Below the pieces are notes generated by a model, which had not been told where the DNA came from, did not search any database, and worked only from the letters and a program-made list of their open reading frames with translations. Positions 10,960 to 21,800 of a stretch of DNA of 64,000 nt are shown in pieces; within the stretch, counting starts at the first letter, position 1, and each line of letters begins with the position of its first letter. Location: the NCBI RefSeq assembly GCF_947179515.1, contig NC_067473.1:122654409-122718408 (forward strand), read 5' to 3'. A program made the translations under genes and the position numbers. The stretch is from Apodemus sylvaticus. Its lineage: Eukaryota > Chordata > Mammalia > Rodentia > Muridae.

Positions 10960-12882
10960 TGTGTGTGCATTTAACCAATTTTATTACAAAATCACCCCAA
11001 TAGCACTCAACCTCCCCCCAGTCACTGCGATGCCTGGTGGGACAAAGATTTATACGTGGGCCCCGGACAGACCAGGAACAGCCTGTGCAGTGGAGCCATG
11101 GGCGTTCTGGGTGCTTCCTGGGAGCCCTAAGAAAACCCGCATAGAAAAATACTTTACAAGGAATATGTTCTAATCTTAGCCAGAGAAAAATACAGCTCTG
11201 GGGGTGGGTGTCACAGGGGAGGTACCCCAAAAGCATAGGCAGGCAGGATGCTCACTGGGGAGGGGGCTAGGGATATGGTGTGGGGCAAACACCCCTGTGA
11301 GAAGCTGGGTTGGGGGGGGATATTGCATATGAGAAGGCCTCAGGCCATGGCCCGGAGGTCCACCCGCTTGGCCTAGTTGCATACATCTGGGGGGGGGGGC
11401 GGGAGAGCCTCAGCCCGAGGGGAGGGCAATGGTCGAGTGGTTGCATTTTCAGAGCCTGGAGTCTTTAAGTGAAACACAGATTGCCCAAGCTAAGAGGCTT
11501 TCAGGGTACAGTCAGTCATGCCACATACCAGAAATCCAGAGAGGCTGAGCCATCTGCCCAAGGTCACACAGTATCAGGTGTGCTGGTGTCTAGGAGTTAC
11601 CTCTCTGTTATGCTATTCACCTGCCTTCAAAGCTGAAGGTGCCCATGATGGGTGGGTAGTGTCTTTTTACCCTAGGGCAGTGAAAGTAGAGACACTAGGT
11701 TACCAGGACCCAGGCATAAGGGTCTCTGGGGAGGCTGGCATGGAGGGCAAGGTATGGGGGAAGTGGAGAAAAAGCAGAGAGCTGAAGGGTCTTAGTGGGC
11801 TGTTGGAACTTGCCCCGTGTCTGTCAGAGTCACTCAAGGTTACTCAGCCAAGAAGGGACCTGGGGAGAAGAATGGCTTCTTGGGGCCCTGTCTGTCCTCT
11901 TGAACAGGGAGTTCTTCCCGGCAATGAGCTTCACAGGCAGAGAGGGGTGATGGGGTAAGGTTGGAGGCCCCGGGTCCTTGAGACCTTGAGCTGGGCAAAC
12001 AGGAAGCCAGTCACCAGCCCAGCCCAGCCCATTGGGAAGTGTCTTGAGTTCTGCTTGAAGCTGGAAGGGTCTCTGCTTGGCAGAGATGGAGGAACCCAGA
12101 ATTAAGGGATGCTGGGGGCCTCCTTGAATAGCCTCTTTGGACACTGCTCCCTCTTGTCCTTCAGCGGACCTTCCTCCATCTCAGCTTCTTTCCTCTTCTC
12201 TTCCTCGGATGGGGTCAGGGGCACAGCTGTGGCTCAGCCTTATTTCCATGGTAACTGTTGGAATGGCAGGTGAGTGGATGGATACCCCTGGACCTTTTGA
12301 CCTGAACAGTGCCCTTCTCTGGATGAGGACTTGGGCTAAGGTTTTGTGGCACAGGAGGGTTGATGGCCACAGCTCTGCTCTGGGGTTCAGAATCACCCAC
12401 ACAACGGAAATGATTTAACGACCAATCTGAAGGCAAGGGCAAGCATTCTCTGGCACCCTAGATGTCCCTAATTGGTTCCTTAGTATGGTCGCTGTATGCT
12501 GGAGACTCTCGAAACACCACCAGTTGGGAGAAGGGAGGACACTGTTCTTGTGCCATGTCTTTCCTGGTGGCAGGGGTGCCTGTGTACTGGGTACCATTGG
12601 TACGGCTGGGTCGCTGAATGCCTCCTGCCACAGACCAGGATTGTCCATCTCCTGCTCGTTAACTTCCCAGGACGGGAAACACTGGCAGCTCAGTCCAGTT
12701 CGCACACTGAGCTGGGCTGTCCCTGCTCCTTTTGCCGCTCTGAGATGACTGTGCGGGGAGCAGCAGGGATGACGCCTTTCCCGTGGGGTTCTCTGAGATC
12801 CAACTTGGAGATGCCACTCTCCCGGGTGTGGAATCTGCAGACCATGACTGGATGACTGGGTGCCACTCCTCCTGCTGTGACC
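10960..12882 (-). other. Grip2: Grip2 3'UTR (inferred)
   Basis: From the stop codon to just past the first good AATAAA on the minus strand (10980-10985). The stretch is free of recognisable SINEs, then two SINEs follow immediately beyond it, which fits a UTR/intergenic boundary. G-runs occur at 11310 and 11388-11400 on the plus strand. The end point is inferred. Confidence 0.6.
10980..10985 (-). promoter_or_regulatory. Polyadenylation signal of Grip2
   Basis: Reads AATAAA on the minus strand, about 1.9 kb after the stop codon. A T-rich stretch lies 25-45 nt downstream on the minus strand. Confidence 0.6.
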
Positions 12883-13041
12883 TCAGAGCATCTGGGGGCT
12901 ACTGGAGCCTGGCGCTCCTGGTGTCCTGCGGCTCTGTGCCAGTGGGTTACGGCTGATGACCAGCTCCAGGATGTCCCCAGCCTCCGCCAGGAGTGGTACC
13001 GCCAGACAGCAGTCAAAGTCCCGAGTTCGAACATGGTTGAC
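12883..13041 (-). CDS. Grip2: Grip2 exon 24 (PDZ7 end, C-terminus, stop)
   Basis: 52 codons plus TGA (12883-12885). Encodes VNHVRTRDFDCCLAVPLLAE, AGDILELVISR, then a Ser/Pro-rich tail ending SSSPQML. Acceptor caccatgtag lacks a strong pyrimidine tract, but the reading frame and family agreement are clear. Confidence 0.95.
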   Translation of the reverse strand, partial: VNHVRTRDFDCCLAVPLLAEAGDILELVISRNPLAQSRRTPGAPGSSSPQML

Positions 13042-16000
13042 CTACATGGTGCACAACCGAGGGACAGCGTCCCTGTGAATGAAGGTTCTGGAGGGAAGCC
13101 GCTGCCTATAAGACTGGCTAGAGCCGGAGAGAGGCTGGGATACTCCAGGACCAAAACTTGGAGTTTATCTTGAACTCCCACTGAATAAGTCATTACTTGT
13201 CCACCTATGCCTGACTAAAATCCTTTCAATGATCACATGACCGACAGCTTCCACCAACAGCCCCCCCCCAGCCCAAAAAAAAAAAAAAAAAAAAACTAAG
13301 AATGGCATCAGATGGCCTCTCGGGCCTAAGACATGTGTTTCTGATCTGTTGTAACCAGCCTTCCTAATATATCCACCAATACTTTTTTTTTTAAAGTATT
13401 GATTTCAATTACTAATAGCTCCAGAGTGGACTCTCTCGTTCCCTTTGAGACAGAGCTGTGTTTCTCATTGATACATCAAAACTGTGATTTTCCTGAAATG
13501 AAGTCCTGCACCCACCAAGAGATAGGAGGAAACAAACGTGAGGTACATTTGGAACAAATACAACAAAGGAACAAAAATAGCTCCAGCAAGGGAAGGTTGT
13601 CTAGGGAGGCTAGGGTAGGCAAAACTTGCTTTCCCAGCATCTCATTTTTCTAGATCACATGACAGGCTCTGACCAGTGGGTTGGGAAGGGACCTATCATA
13701 TGTTTTGGAGTGAAGGCAGAAAAGCAAGGTAATTTCCTATGTCACGGATCCTAAGGAGTTCATGTGTCTCAGAGGGACAGTTAACTACACAAGCAGGCCC
13801 TCCATCGACCAAGGAGTCAACAGCCAATGGAATCTCAGCTCTGACGGGAACAGCCTCAGCTGACTCCTCCCACTTGCCTTTGTGTGCTTACAGAACAGGG
13901 CTCCAGCCCTGGGCCAGTGTTGGGGGCCCTCTGAGTTACCTGGCTCTGGGGCCCTCTGAGTCACCTGGCTCTGGGGCCCTCTGAGTTTCCTGGCTCTGGG
14001 GGTCCTGTGAGTTACCTGCAGGAGACGGTCAAAGGGCCGCAGGCCTCCATGCTGAGCTGGTCCATCAATGCGCACAGTGTGGACATAGACACCCTTTTCC
14101 AGGAGGCCATCTGAGACGCTGAAACCAAAGTCATTCCTCACTGGGTCTTTGTGCAGGGTCACCTGGGGAGAGGAGGGGGGAGGTGACCTTTGCTTCAACC
14201 CTCATTATGTCCCTGGGATTCAGACCCAGCCTACTGACTGGCCACACTCCAGGCTGCCCTCAGCAGCCTGTTGAGCCTCGTGTGCCCTATGACATTCACC
14301 TTGCCATGTGCAGCTTGCAGGTCCCAGACCTAAGGGGTCCTTTAGAATGGGGAGTAAGAGATCATGGTGTTTTCACCACTGAGGGCAAAACCCCAGACTT
14401 GGCGTGTGCCCTGATACATGGGTCCAAGAGATGCGAGTAGTGTGGAAAGGGGATATCCGTCATCTGTAGGGTATCAGCTCCTGGACCCTATGAGGACCCT
14501 AAATCTGCTGATGCTCATTGGTGGAGGATCTGCACAGAACCTGCACCTGCCTGCCCACGCATTTAGGTCATCTCGAGAAGGCCTCTGAGACCATTCATTG
14601 GCACTATATAGCTTTACCTTGCACTGTTCCCAGAATGAAGTCAGCTCATGATCAGTACAGTTTTTTCTCCCTAGAATACATTTTTTTTTAGATAAAATCT
14701 TGCTATGTAGAGCTGGCCAGAAACTTGTTATGTAGACCAGGGTGACCTTTAACTCAGAGACCCACTGACCTCTGCCTCCCAACTCCTGGGATTAAAGAGC
14801 TGTATCACAATGTCCAGCTTTCCCCTGAATACCTTTAATCTGTGGTTGGTGGACTGAAGTCAGAACCTGTAGATAGAGAATATCTCTATCTACCGTACAT
14901 GTCCACATATTCACATGTGTAATATATCTTTAATATGTGTGCATAGATGTGTATATGTATATACATATTTTTATGCATACACTCACATAGGAATAAAATG
15001 TTTGCTGAAAGATGCTCTCTGTATACCACATGTGTGCCTACATACAGGTATGGGGTGTAAGTACTTAAACAGTAAGAGTTACAGAAAACATGATAATAAA
15101 AATTCCTGAGTATTTTAGTTATTGGTTGGTTTAAATTTTTGTTATCTTATGTGTCTGATATTTTGTCTGCACGTATGTCTATGTACTTCTTGTGTGCCTG
15201 GTGCTACTGGCAGCCAGCAGAGCAGATGGTTTCTACCTGCCATGGGTCTCAGGAATCAAACCTGGGTCCTCAGAAAGAGCGGCAGTTCACTTAGCTGATA
15301 AATCATCTTTCCAGCCCTAAGTCCCTGTTTTATGGTGGAAGATGATAACAACAAGGGGAAGGACCCTCGGCATCCCAAGCAGGTAAAGTCCTCACGGTAC
15401 CAGGCCCCCAGTGCCCATAGTTCATGCCTGCAGCCCCCAACACCAACCCTGTGCATCTCCAGGGGCGTTGGCAGCAGCAGCTCTTGCAGGTCTTCAGGGG
15501 ACGGTCGGACCTCCTGGCTCCGGCGCCAGGGCCGAGAGCCAGACCTGCCATCCACAGCCACGGACTGTACAGTGCCTGTCATGATGGAAGCCTGTGGGGA
15601 CAGGGTTGTCACTCAGATACCATATCCTTACTCCATCCGGCTCTGCCAGGTAGGCACTCGGTCACAGGGTGAACCCAGTGGATGAGAATGAGGTCCCCGT
15701 CCTCAGGGTCCTTGACTAATCACAGGATCAGAACAGGAGCCCCTGGAGGTCAGTGGCAGACTAACATCTGGTCTGTGCTAGGCTTGGTTCTCAGTAATGA
15801 CAAGTTTAAGTTCTCTCCTGTTCTGTAGTGCTGAGCCACTTCAGTTTATAAAGACAAATAGGTTTAGTGAGAGAATTTGAACTCAGGCTGACTCCACAGT
15901 TAGGGTTCTATGTCTCAGCTGGATCAGCAAACTACACGGGGAGAGAGAGTCCAGGACAGAAAAAAGTCAGCGATGCCTCCAGAGCTGATACCTCAAAGAA

Positions 16001-17181
16001 CAGGAAAGGAAGACGAGAGTGCCCCTGGCAGAGGGGCCTCAGCAAAGATAAACCATGGGATCTTACAGTACCCAGCAGCTTACAGTAAATGTGTGACTAT
16101 CTTATGCCCATGGTGACAACAGGGTAACTCTGGAGCAAATAATTGGTGAAGAAGGTAACAGGAACAGATGTGTGTAGTTAGGTGGGATTGGTGGCCAGGA
16201 AGGACATGGTCGGGACCATGGAGTTGCCAAGCAAAAGTCAAAAGAGTCATCTGGACAAAGATGGAGATGAGAAAAGAGCAGGACTGTGGAATGGGCTGGG
16301 GCGGTGGGCAGAGTCAGAAGGACCCAGCATGTGAGCCTGAACTGAAAACATCACATTCAGAAAGGGACATCAACAGACCACATGCTTAGGGGACACAGAG
16401 GTGCCAAAGTAGGAGGTAAACCTCTTCCAGTGTGATACTCAGCTTCCTGAGCACACAGGTCCCTCCCTCCCTACTCTAGAAATTTCTCTCCATGCCCATC
16501 ATGGTATCGGAGTTTCCACTGTGGTGTATAGTTCTGCCTGGCACTGATGATCTTCCAAGTGCAGGGGGGGACCAAGAAGTCAACTGCCTTAGCTCCAGCA
16601 AAGTTGTTTGGAAGGAAAGGAGGGAGCTAGGGCCCCGGGGAGAACCTTGATGGAGTGGGTGCAGGTGCCTTTTGCATATATCTCTTCCTAGTCCTCACCT
16701 CCTGGAGAGCTAGGGTCCACTAGGAAAGACCAGGACTTGACATCTTGGGACACGAGTCCTTAGAGAGTCGAGAGTTTGGGTGGCAGTTCAATGGGGAGAG
16801 GGTTTGCACAAGCACAGGGAGCCAAGGACCCAGGATCCCAAGAACCCGTCTGTGTAAAGACAGAGCCCTAGAATCCTGGAGGATTCTACAAGGGGCATGG
16901 GAACGCTGATCCCTGGGGCTCACTGGCAAGATAGTCTAGCTAAAATGTTAAGCCCCAGGTTCAGTAAGAGACCCTATCTCTAACTAGAAGGTAGAATGGC
17001 TGGAGAGATGGCTCAGTAGTTAAGAGTACTGACTGCTCTTATAGAAGACCTGGATTCGGTTCCCAGCACCCCCAGGGCATTCACAACCTATGTAACTCCA
17101 GTTACAGGGATTCTGATGCCTTTTTCTGGCCTCTGTGGGAACTACATACATGTATGGCATGCAAGCATGTGCAGGCACACA

Positions 17182-17225
<44 letters not shown>

Positions 17226-18761
17226 AAGTTCTTGGACCCTTAGAACATCCAGGTAATATACAGACTGAGCCGACAGAGGTAACTCGCATTTCCATCCAGC
17301 CACAGAAAGACTTAGATGAACTTAAACATTTTTTTTTTAAAATTAAGAATGAAAATTTTGAAGACAGGTATGGGTAGAAAGGATTTATTTATTTATTTCC
17401 ACTTATTTGTGGAATTCAGAAGCCCAAGGAAGAGAATAGATCTGAAATGTATGTTAGCAGCTGGGTATTGCTCAGGGAAATTTGCTGACTCAAAGCAGGA
17501 AATTGGTGTGTCATCTCACTGCTGGGTAGGACCAAAAAAGGGTCTGTTTGCTGGCACATGCAGCACCACGTCTGGGCATGGGTGGGGGACTTGTGGAGAC
17601 GTCACCTCTGCATGAATGTGGAGCTAAACCTTCCTTAGTATTGCAGAAACATGGAGCTAAGAACATAAGGTTCCAAACCTTTGAAACTAGTGAGGTTGAA
17701 AGACTCCATAGCTCAGAGACTCTCCAGTATCACAGAGCAAGGAGTCCTTGGGCAAGCAGCTGCAGCAATGAAGTTGATTTGCCAACCTGAGCGTAGACCC
17801 AGCAGATAGGTGAGCCCAAACCATGCCGGTAGAGACAACAGATAGGTGAACCCATGCTCTGACCATTAATACAACAGATAGGCGAACTCACACCCTCAGG
17901 GCTGGAACCATTAGAAAATACCAGAGAAACTTTAAGTCTGTCTAAAACATACAGAAAAGTAAGAAGCTAAAAAGTAAGAGACTTTAAGAAAGAAAAACCT
18001 CGAGCTGTGAAAACTAGAGAGACGTGTTAGGAAAATAAAAGATGTAGAAATTGAGACATAATTTCTAGGAAGCAAGTTAAATACTAGAATAAATACAGCC
18101 AAGGAGAGGCTTAGTGCAGTGGAAGATAGATTAAAGAAAGCAACTCGTTAAAAACCCCTGTACTGGCGACAAGCTAGAGTCATGTGGGAAGATGGAGCTT
18201 TGCTTGAGAAAGTGTCCCCATCTGACTGGGCTGTGGGCAAACCAACGGACCTTTGCTTGCTCATGATTGACGGGAGAGGTGCCAGTTCACTATGGAAGGT
18301 ATAAAAAAGCAAACTAGGCAAGCCATGAGGAACAAGCAGAGTTCCTCCATGGCCTCACATCAGCTCCTGCCTCCAGGCTCCTGCCCCGAGTTCCTGCCCT
18401 GACTCCCCTGGACAATGTAACTATATGATGTGACAGAGTCAGATGAAAGAAACCCCCACCCTCAGTTTGCTTTTGGCTATGGTGTTTATTGCAGCAATAG
18501 AGACCCTGAGTAGCACTACCCCAACCTTCATTTTTGTAGATTTCAAGGGGTTTAAATCAGCAGACAATGGAAACCATTAAAATACTAGATACCAAGTAGA
18601 CAAGAGTCCCACAAACAAAACTGGTAGGGTGCAGTCAAATCAGCGCTTACAGGTCAACTCATAGCTTTGAAAATGTGTTGTATAAAGAAAGAAGAGTGGA
18701 AATTAAACAGCAAAGAAACCAGGACAGACATCTTTACTTACACACATGCACACGCACACGC

Positions 18762-18845
<84 letters not shown>

Positions 18846-21800
18846 CAAGAAAATGAATGGCAAAATGAGCAAGACAAAACAATTCATTCGGAGAGATGGA
18901 AAAATGAAGATAGATTTTGTTTGTTTGTTTTTGTCCTGGTAATCAGCAAGGCTAATGAAAGGGGTGGGGCCCCAATCAACAATGGTAGAATAAAATAGGG
19001 TGGGAGTAGGGCTGGGATTGAGGGTTAGTACAGATGAAACAGAGCTTGCAATTGCTCCCCAAACTGAACTCAGAATGGACTTGTCCATCCCCCTGCCCCA
19101 CATGCAAGTGATGACCACCTCACCCACATCTGGCCCGTGGCCCCTGGACACCCATGTCATGTGTGCTCCTTCACAAAAACAGGATGGCCTCAGGGCACCT
19201 CCACATACACACTCAGACATCCTAAAGATGCTCTGCCTGCTTGTGTGTGCATTTCCTCACACCTGTCCGTGTGTAAAGACCCCTTTACACCCAGGGTGCC
19301 CGGGTGAGAGCACATACACTGTGATCATTAGTGCTGATCTAACCTAACCTGCCAGGGTTCAGAGCCGTACTGGAGAAAAACATATGCACGTGTCCTTTAG
19401 AGTGGGTTACGTGAGGCAGGAAGATGTACTCTGAATGTGCGTGGTGCTGACCCACAGTCTGGACTGAATCAGAGCGAAGATAGAGGTAAGTACAACATTC
19501 GGGTTTCTGCTTCCTCATAGCAATGCTGCTGTGACTTCCTGGCCATGCTAAGCAGATTTGTATGGGGATGTGTATGCATGTATGAAGTGCACGGGCATGT
19601 GTGTCTGAGTGCATGTGGAGCCCAAGGTTGCTGTCCAGACTTACCCCTGACTGCTCTTTCATCCCATTTATTAAAGCAGTGCATAACCTCTCTCTCTTCC
19701 TCTCCCTCTCCCTCCCCCCATCTCTCTCTCTCTCTCTCCCCCATATTGTCCAGGCCAGAGTTTGCAGGCAGGTGCCAGGCTCACCCTGCTTTCTTAGGAT
19801 CTGAGTAAGTGCTTTAACTGCTGTGTCATGTCCAGCCCCAACCCTTCCTTTGTAAATGGCACTTGTCAGGTAATTTGTCACATATAGGTACTACACATCC
19901 CCAGGTGACACACAAGCATGACCCCATTGATGTGTGGCCTTCCCTAGCCCTCCAGTGTGTCTAGACATGCTGCCCCCACAGGCCCTTTGGCCAGGTGACA
20001 GTACCTCCAGTTCCCTTAGCAGTTCAGACTGACCACAGGACTCCAGGTCTTCAAGGGCCTCTCCAAGCACTCTCCAGAAGCCCTCCTCTCGGGCGGGGCC
20101 AGGGACTGGGCTGCAACAGGAACCACAGCGTCAACTCCCGGCAGGTGGGAGGGTGGGTGGGCTGGGCCTGAGGAGTCTTCGTTGCCCAGGGCCCAGTGCT
20201 GGGCTCCTGGGGGCCATAGGACAGGCAGGCAGGCAGGCGGGTGTCCTCGGTGGCAGTGCTGGGGCCCCAGGGCAGTGGTTGGTGACACAGAATGGGGTGG
20301 GGGAGACGCAGTTAGGGGCGACCAAGACTGTTGGTGGCCAATTAGAACAGGGGCAGATGAGACGGGGTGGAGAGCGGTGACACAGGACGCCTGGGAAGAA
20401 AGACAGACGGACAGATAGAAGACAGACACAGACAGAAAGATCCATGGGATAGCCCCAGAAGACAGTCCCTGGCCCTACCCAGACACATGGCACCACGGGA
20501 CAGCGACAGGACAGAGCCAGAACCAGCCGGGACACAGATGGATGGAGGAGATGGGACATTTGTGCTGGGGAGGGGTGGGCCGTACCCATCCTGCTAGCCC
20601 ACACTGTGTGACCCATCAGTAGCCAACACCAAGCTTACAGGATGCACTACAAACTTTGTGTCGCTCTGCCAGCTCTCAGAACCCTTAGCCTTTAGCCATA
20701 CCGTGATTTACAAAGTCTTCACTTCTCAAAGGCCTAGCTATGCTTTTAAGGAGGGCAGTGCAGCACCGAGTAGAAGGGTAAGTTCAGGACAGAGGAGGTG
20801 CAGGTGTGTCTTGTGGGGACCCACTCCTTGGGAACCGGCTGCTGTATGAGTCCAGTTATGCACATGCAACATGCATAACCCTGGGCTTATGGATGTGAAC
20901 TGAGAGTCATGTAACCCGATCTGAGGGGGGGGGGTCTGCGTTCAAATTTTGTTGTATTTCTGAAGACAGCTATTCACAACAGGAGGAACAAGCCGGGTTG
21001 CTGCCCAACTAGAACACCTCTGTTGCTATCTTTCCACAGTGCATCCTTTCCAGCCACGCTCGGCCCAGATCTGTTCCTCAGACCAGGAACGCTCTTCTGT
21101 CCTCCTAACTCCCTAGTCCTGGTGTTGCTACTCTGGCTACCCCTCCCCCACCCCCGGCAGCCCCACAAGTGTTCCCACCACAGACCTCATCGGTGGCTCC
21201 CAGTCCCCCTCTTCCTCCTCTGGGAAGCTTTCGTCAGAGGGACCAGGTGTGTAGCTCGTCCTCCGGGGCTCAAGGGGTGGGGGGCTACTCTTCAGTCTGC
21301 TGGGACGCCACTCCTGGGGAGTCACACTCCGGACTGCCACCTGCGGAGTGTAGGAGCCTGGCGGGCGGAGAGAGGGACGTGGGCCTTCTCTCTGTCCTCG
21401 GCTCGCCCTCCCTTATTCCCAGCAATTGGATGCCGGTGGGCATATCTGTGCTTCTCGGGCCAAAGCGACCACTGGGAGCCCCAGGAAGTTAGCCTAGCAA
21501 GCCCTGAATAACCATCTGTCAACAGCAAGGTTCCAGGACCACGGTCAGCTCCACAGGCAGGCCTGCTCAGGGGCCCCTTTGAAAGTGAGTTTTTGATTGC
21601 ACCCAGATCTACCTGAGGAGCCCCAGGATGAGCAGGGAGATACTGCCTGGAGCTTGGCATAAGGACACCCAGGGAGAGCTAAAGGCCCTAACTGTGAGTC
21701 AGAGTGGGATCACCCGAACCCACGCAGGCTTCTGAGCTAATCCCAGAGCCTCAACCACAAGCCAGAGGGCAGCACCATGGGCCTTAGCTACATGGGACAT

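Larger units (their letters stand above)
14163..15447 (-). other. Grip2: Grip2 intron 22
   Basis: Contains a reverse B1 (14680-14820), a reverse B3/B2-type element (15120-15318) and an AT-rich TATATG/TATG-rich patch (14900-15110). Nothing coding. Confidence 0.85.
15592..20004 (-). other. Grip2: Grip2 intron 21
   Basis: 4.4-kb intron rich in repeats: B2 with CA tail (16998-17222), three loose copies of a cagataggtgaaccc word (17800-17890), a rodent repeat (18180-18520), a CA/GA microsatellite (18740-18843) and a CT-rich tract (19687-19742). No exon recognised. Confidence 0.8.

Noticed and set aside
16998..17070. tRNA-like Pol III promoter boxes
   Set aside because: They belong to B2 SINE heads, which derive from tRNA. 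No intact tRNA gene was found.
18667..19220. Open frames rich in TH, RE, SL or CV repeats
   Set aside because: They are translations of the CA/GA microsatellite. The same applies to frames over the CA, GA, CT and GGA tracts elsewhere.
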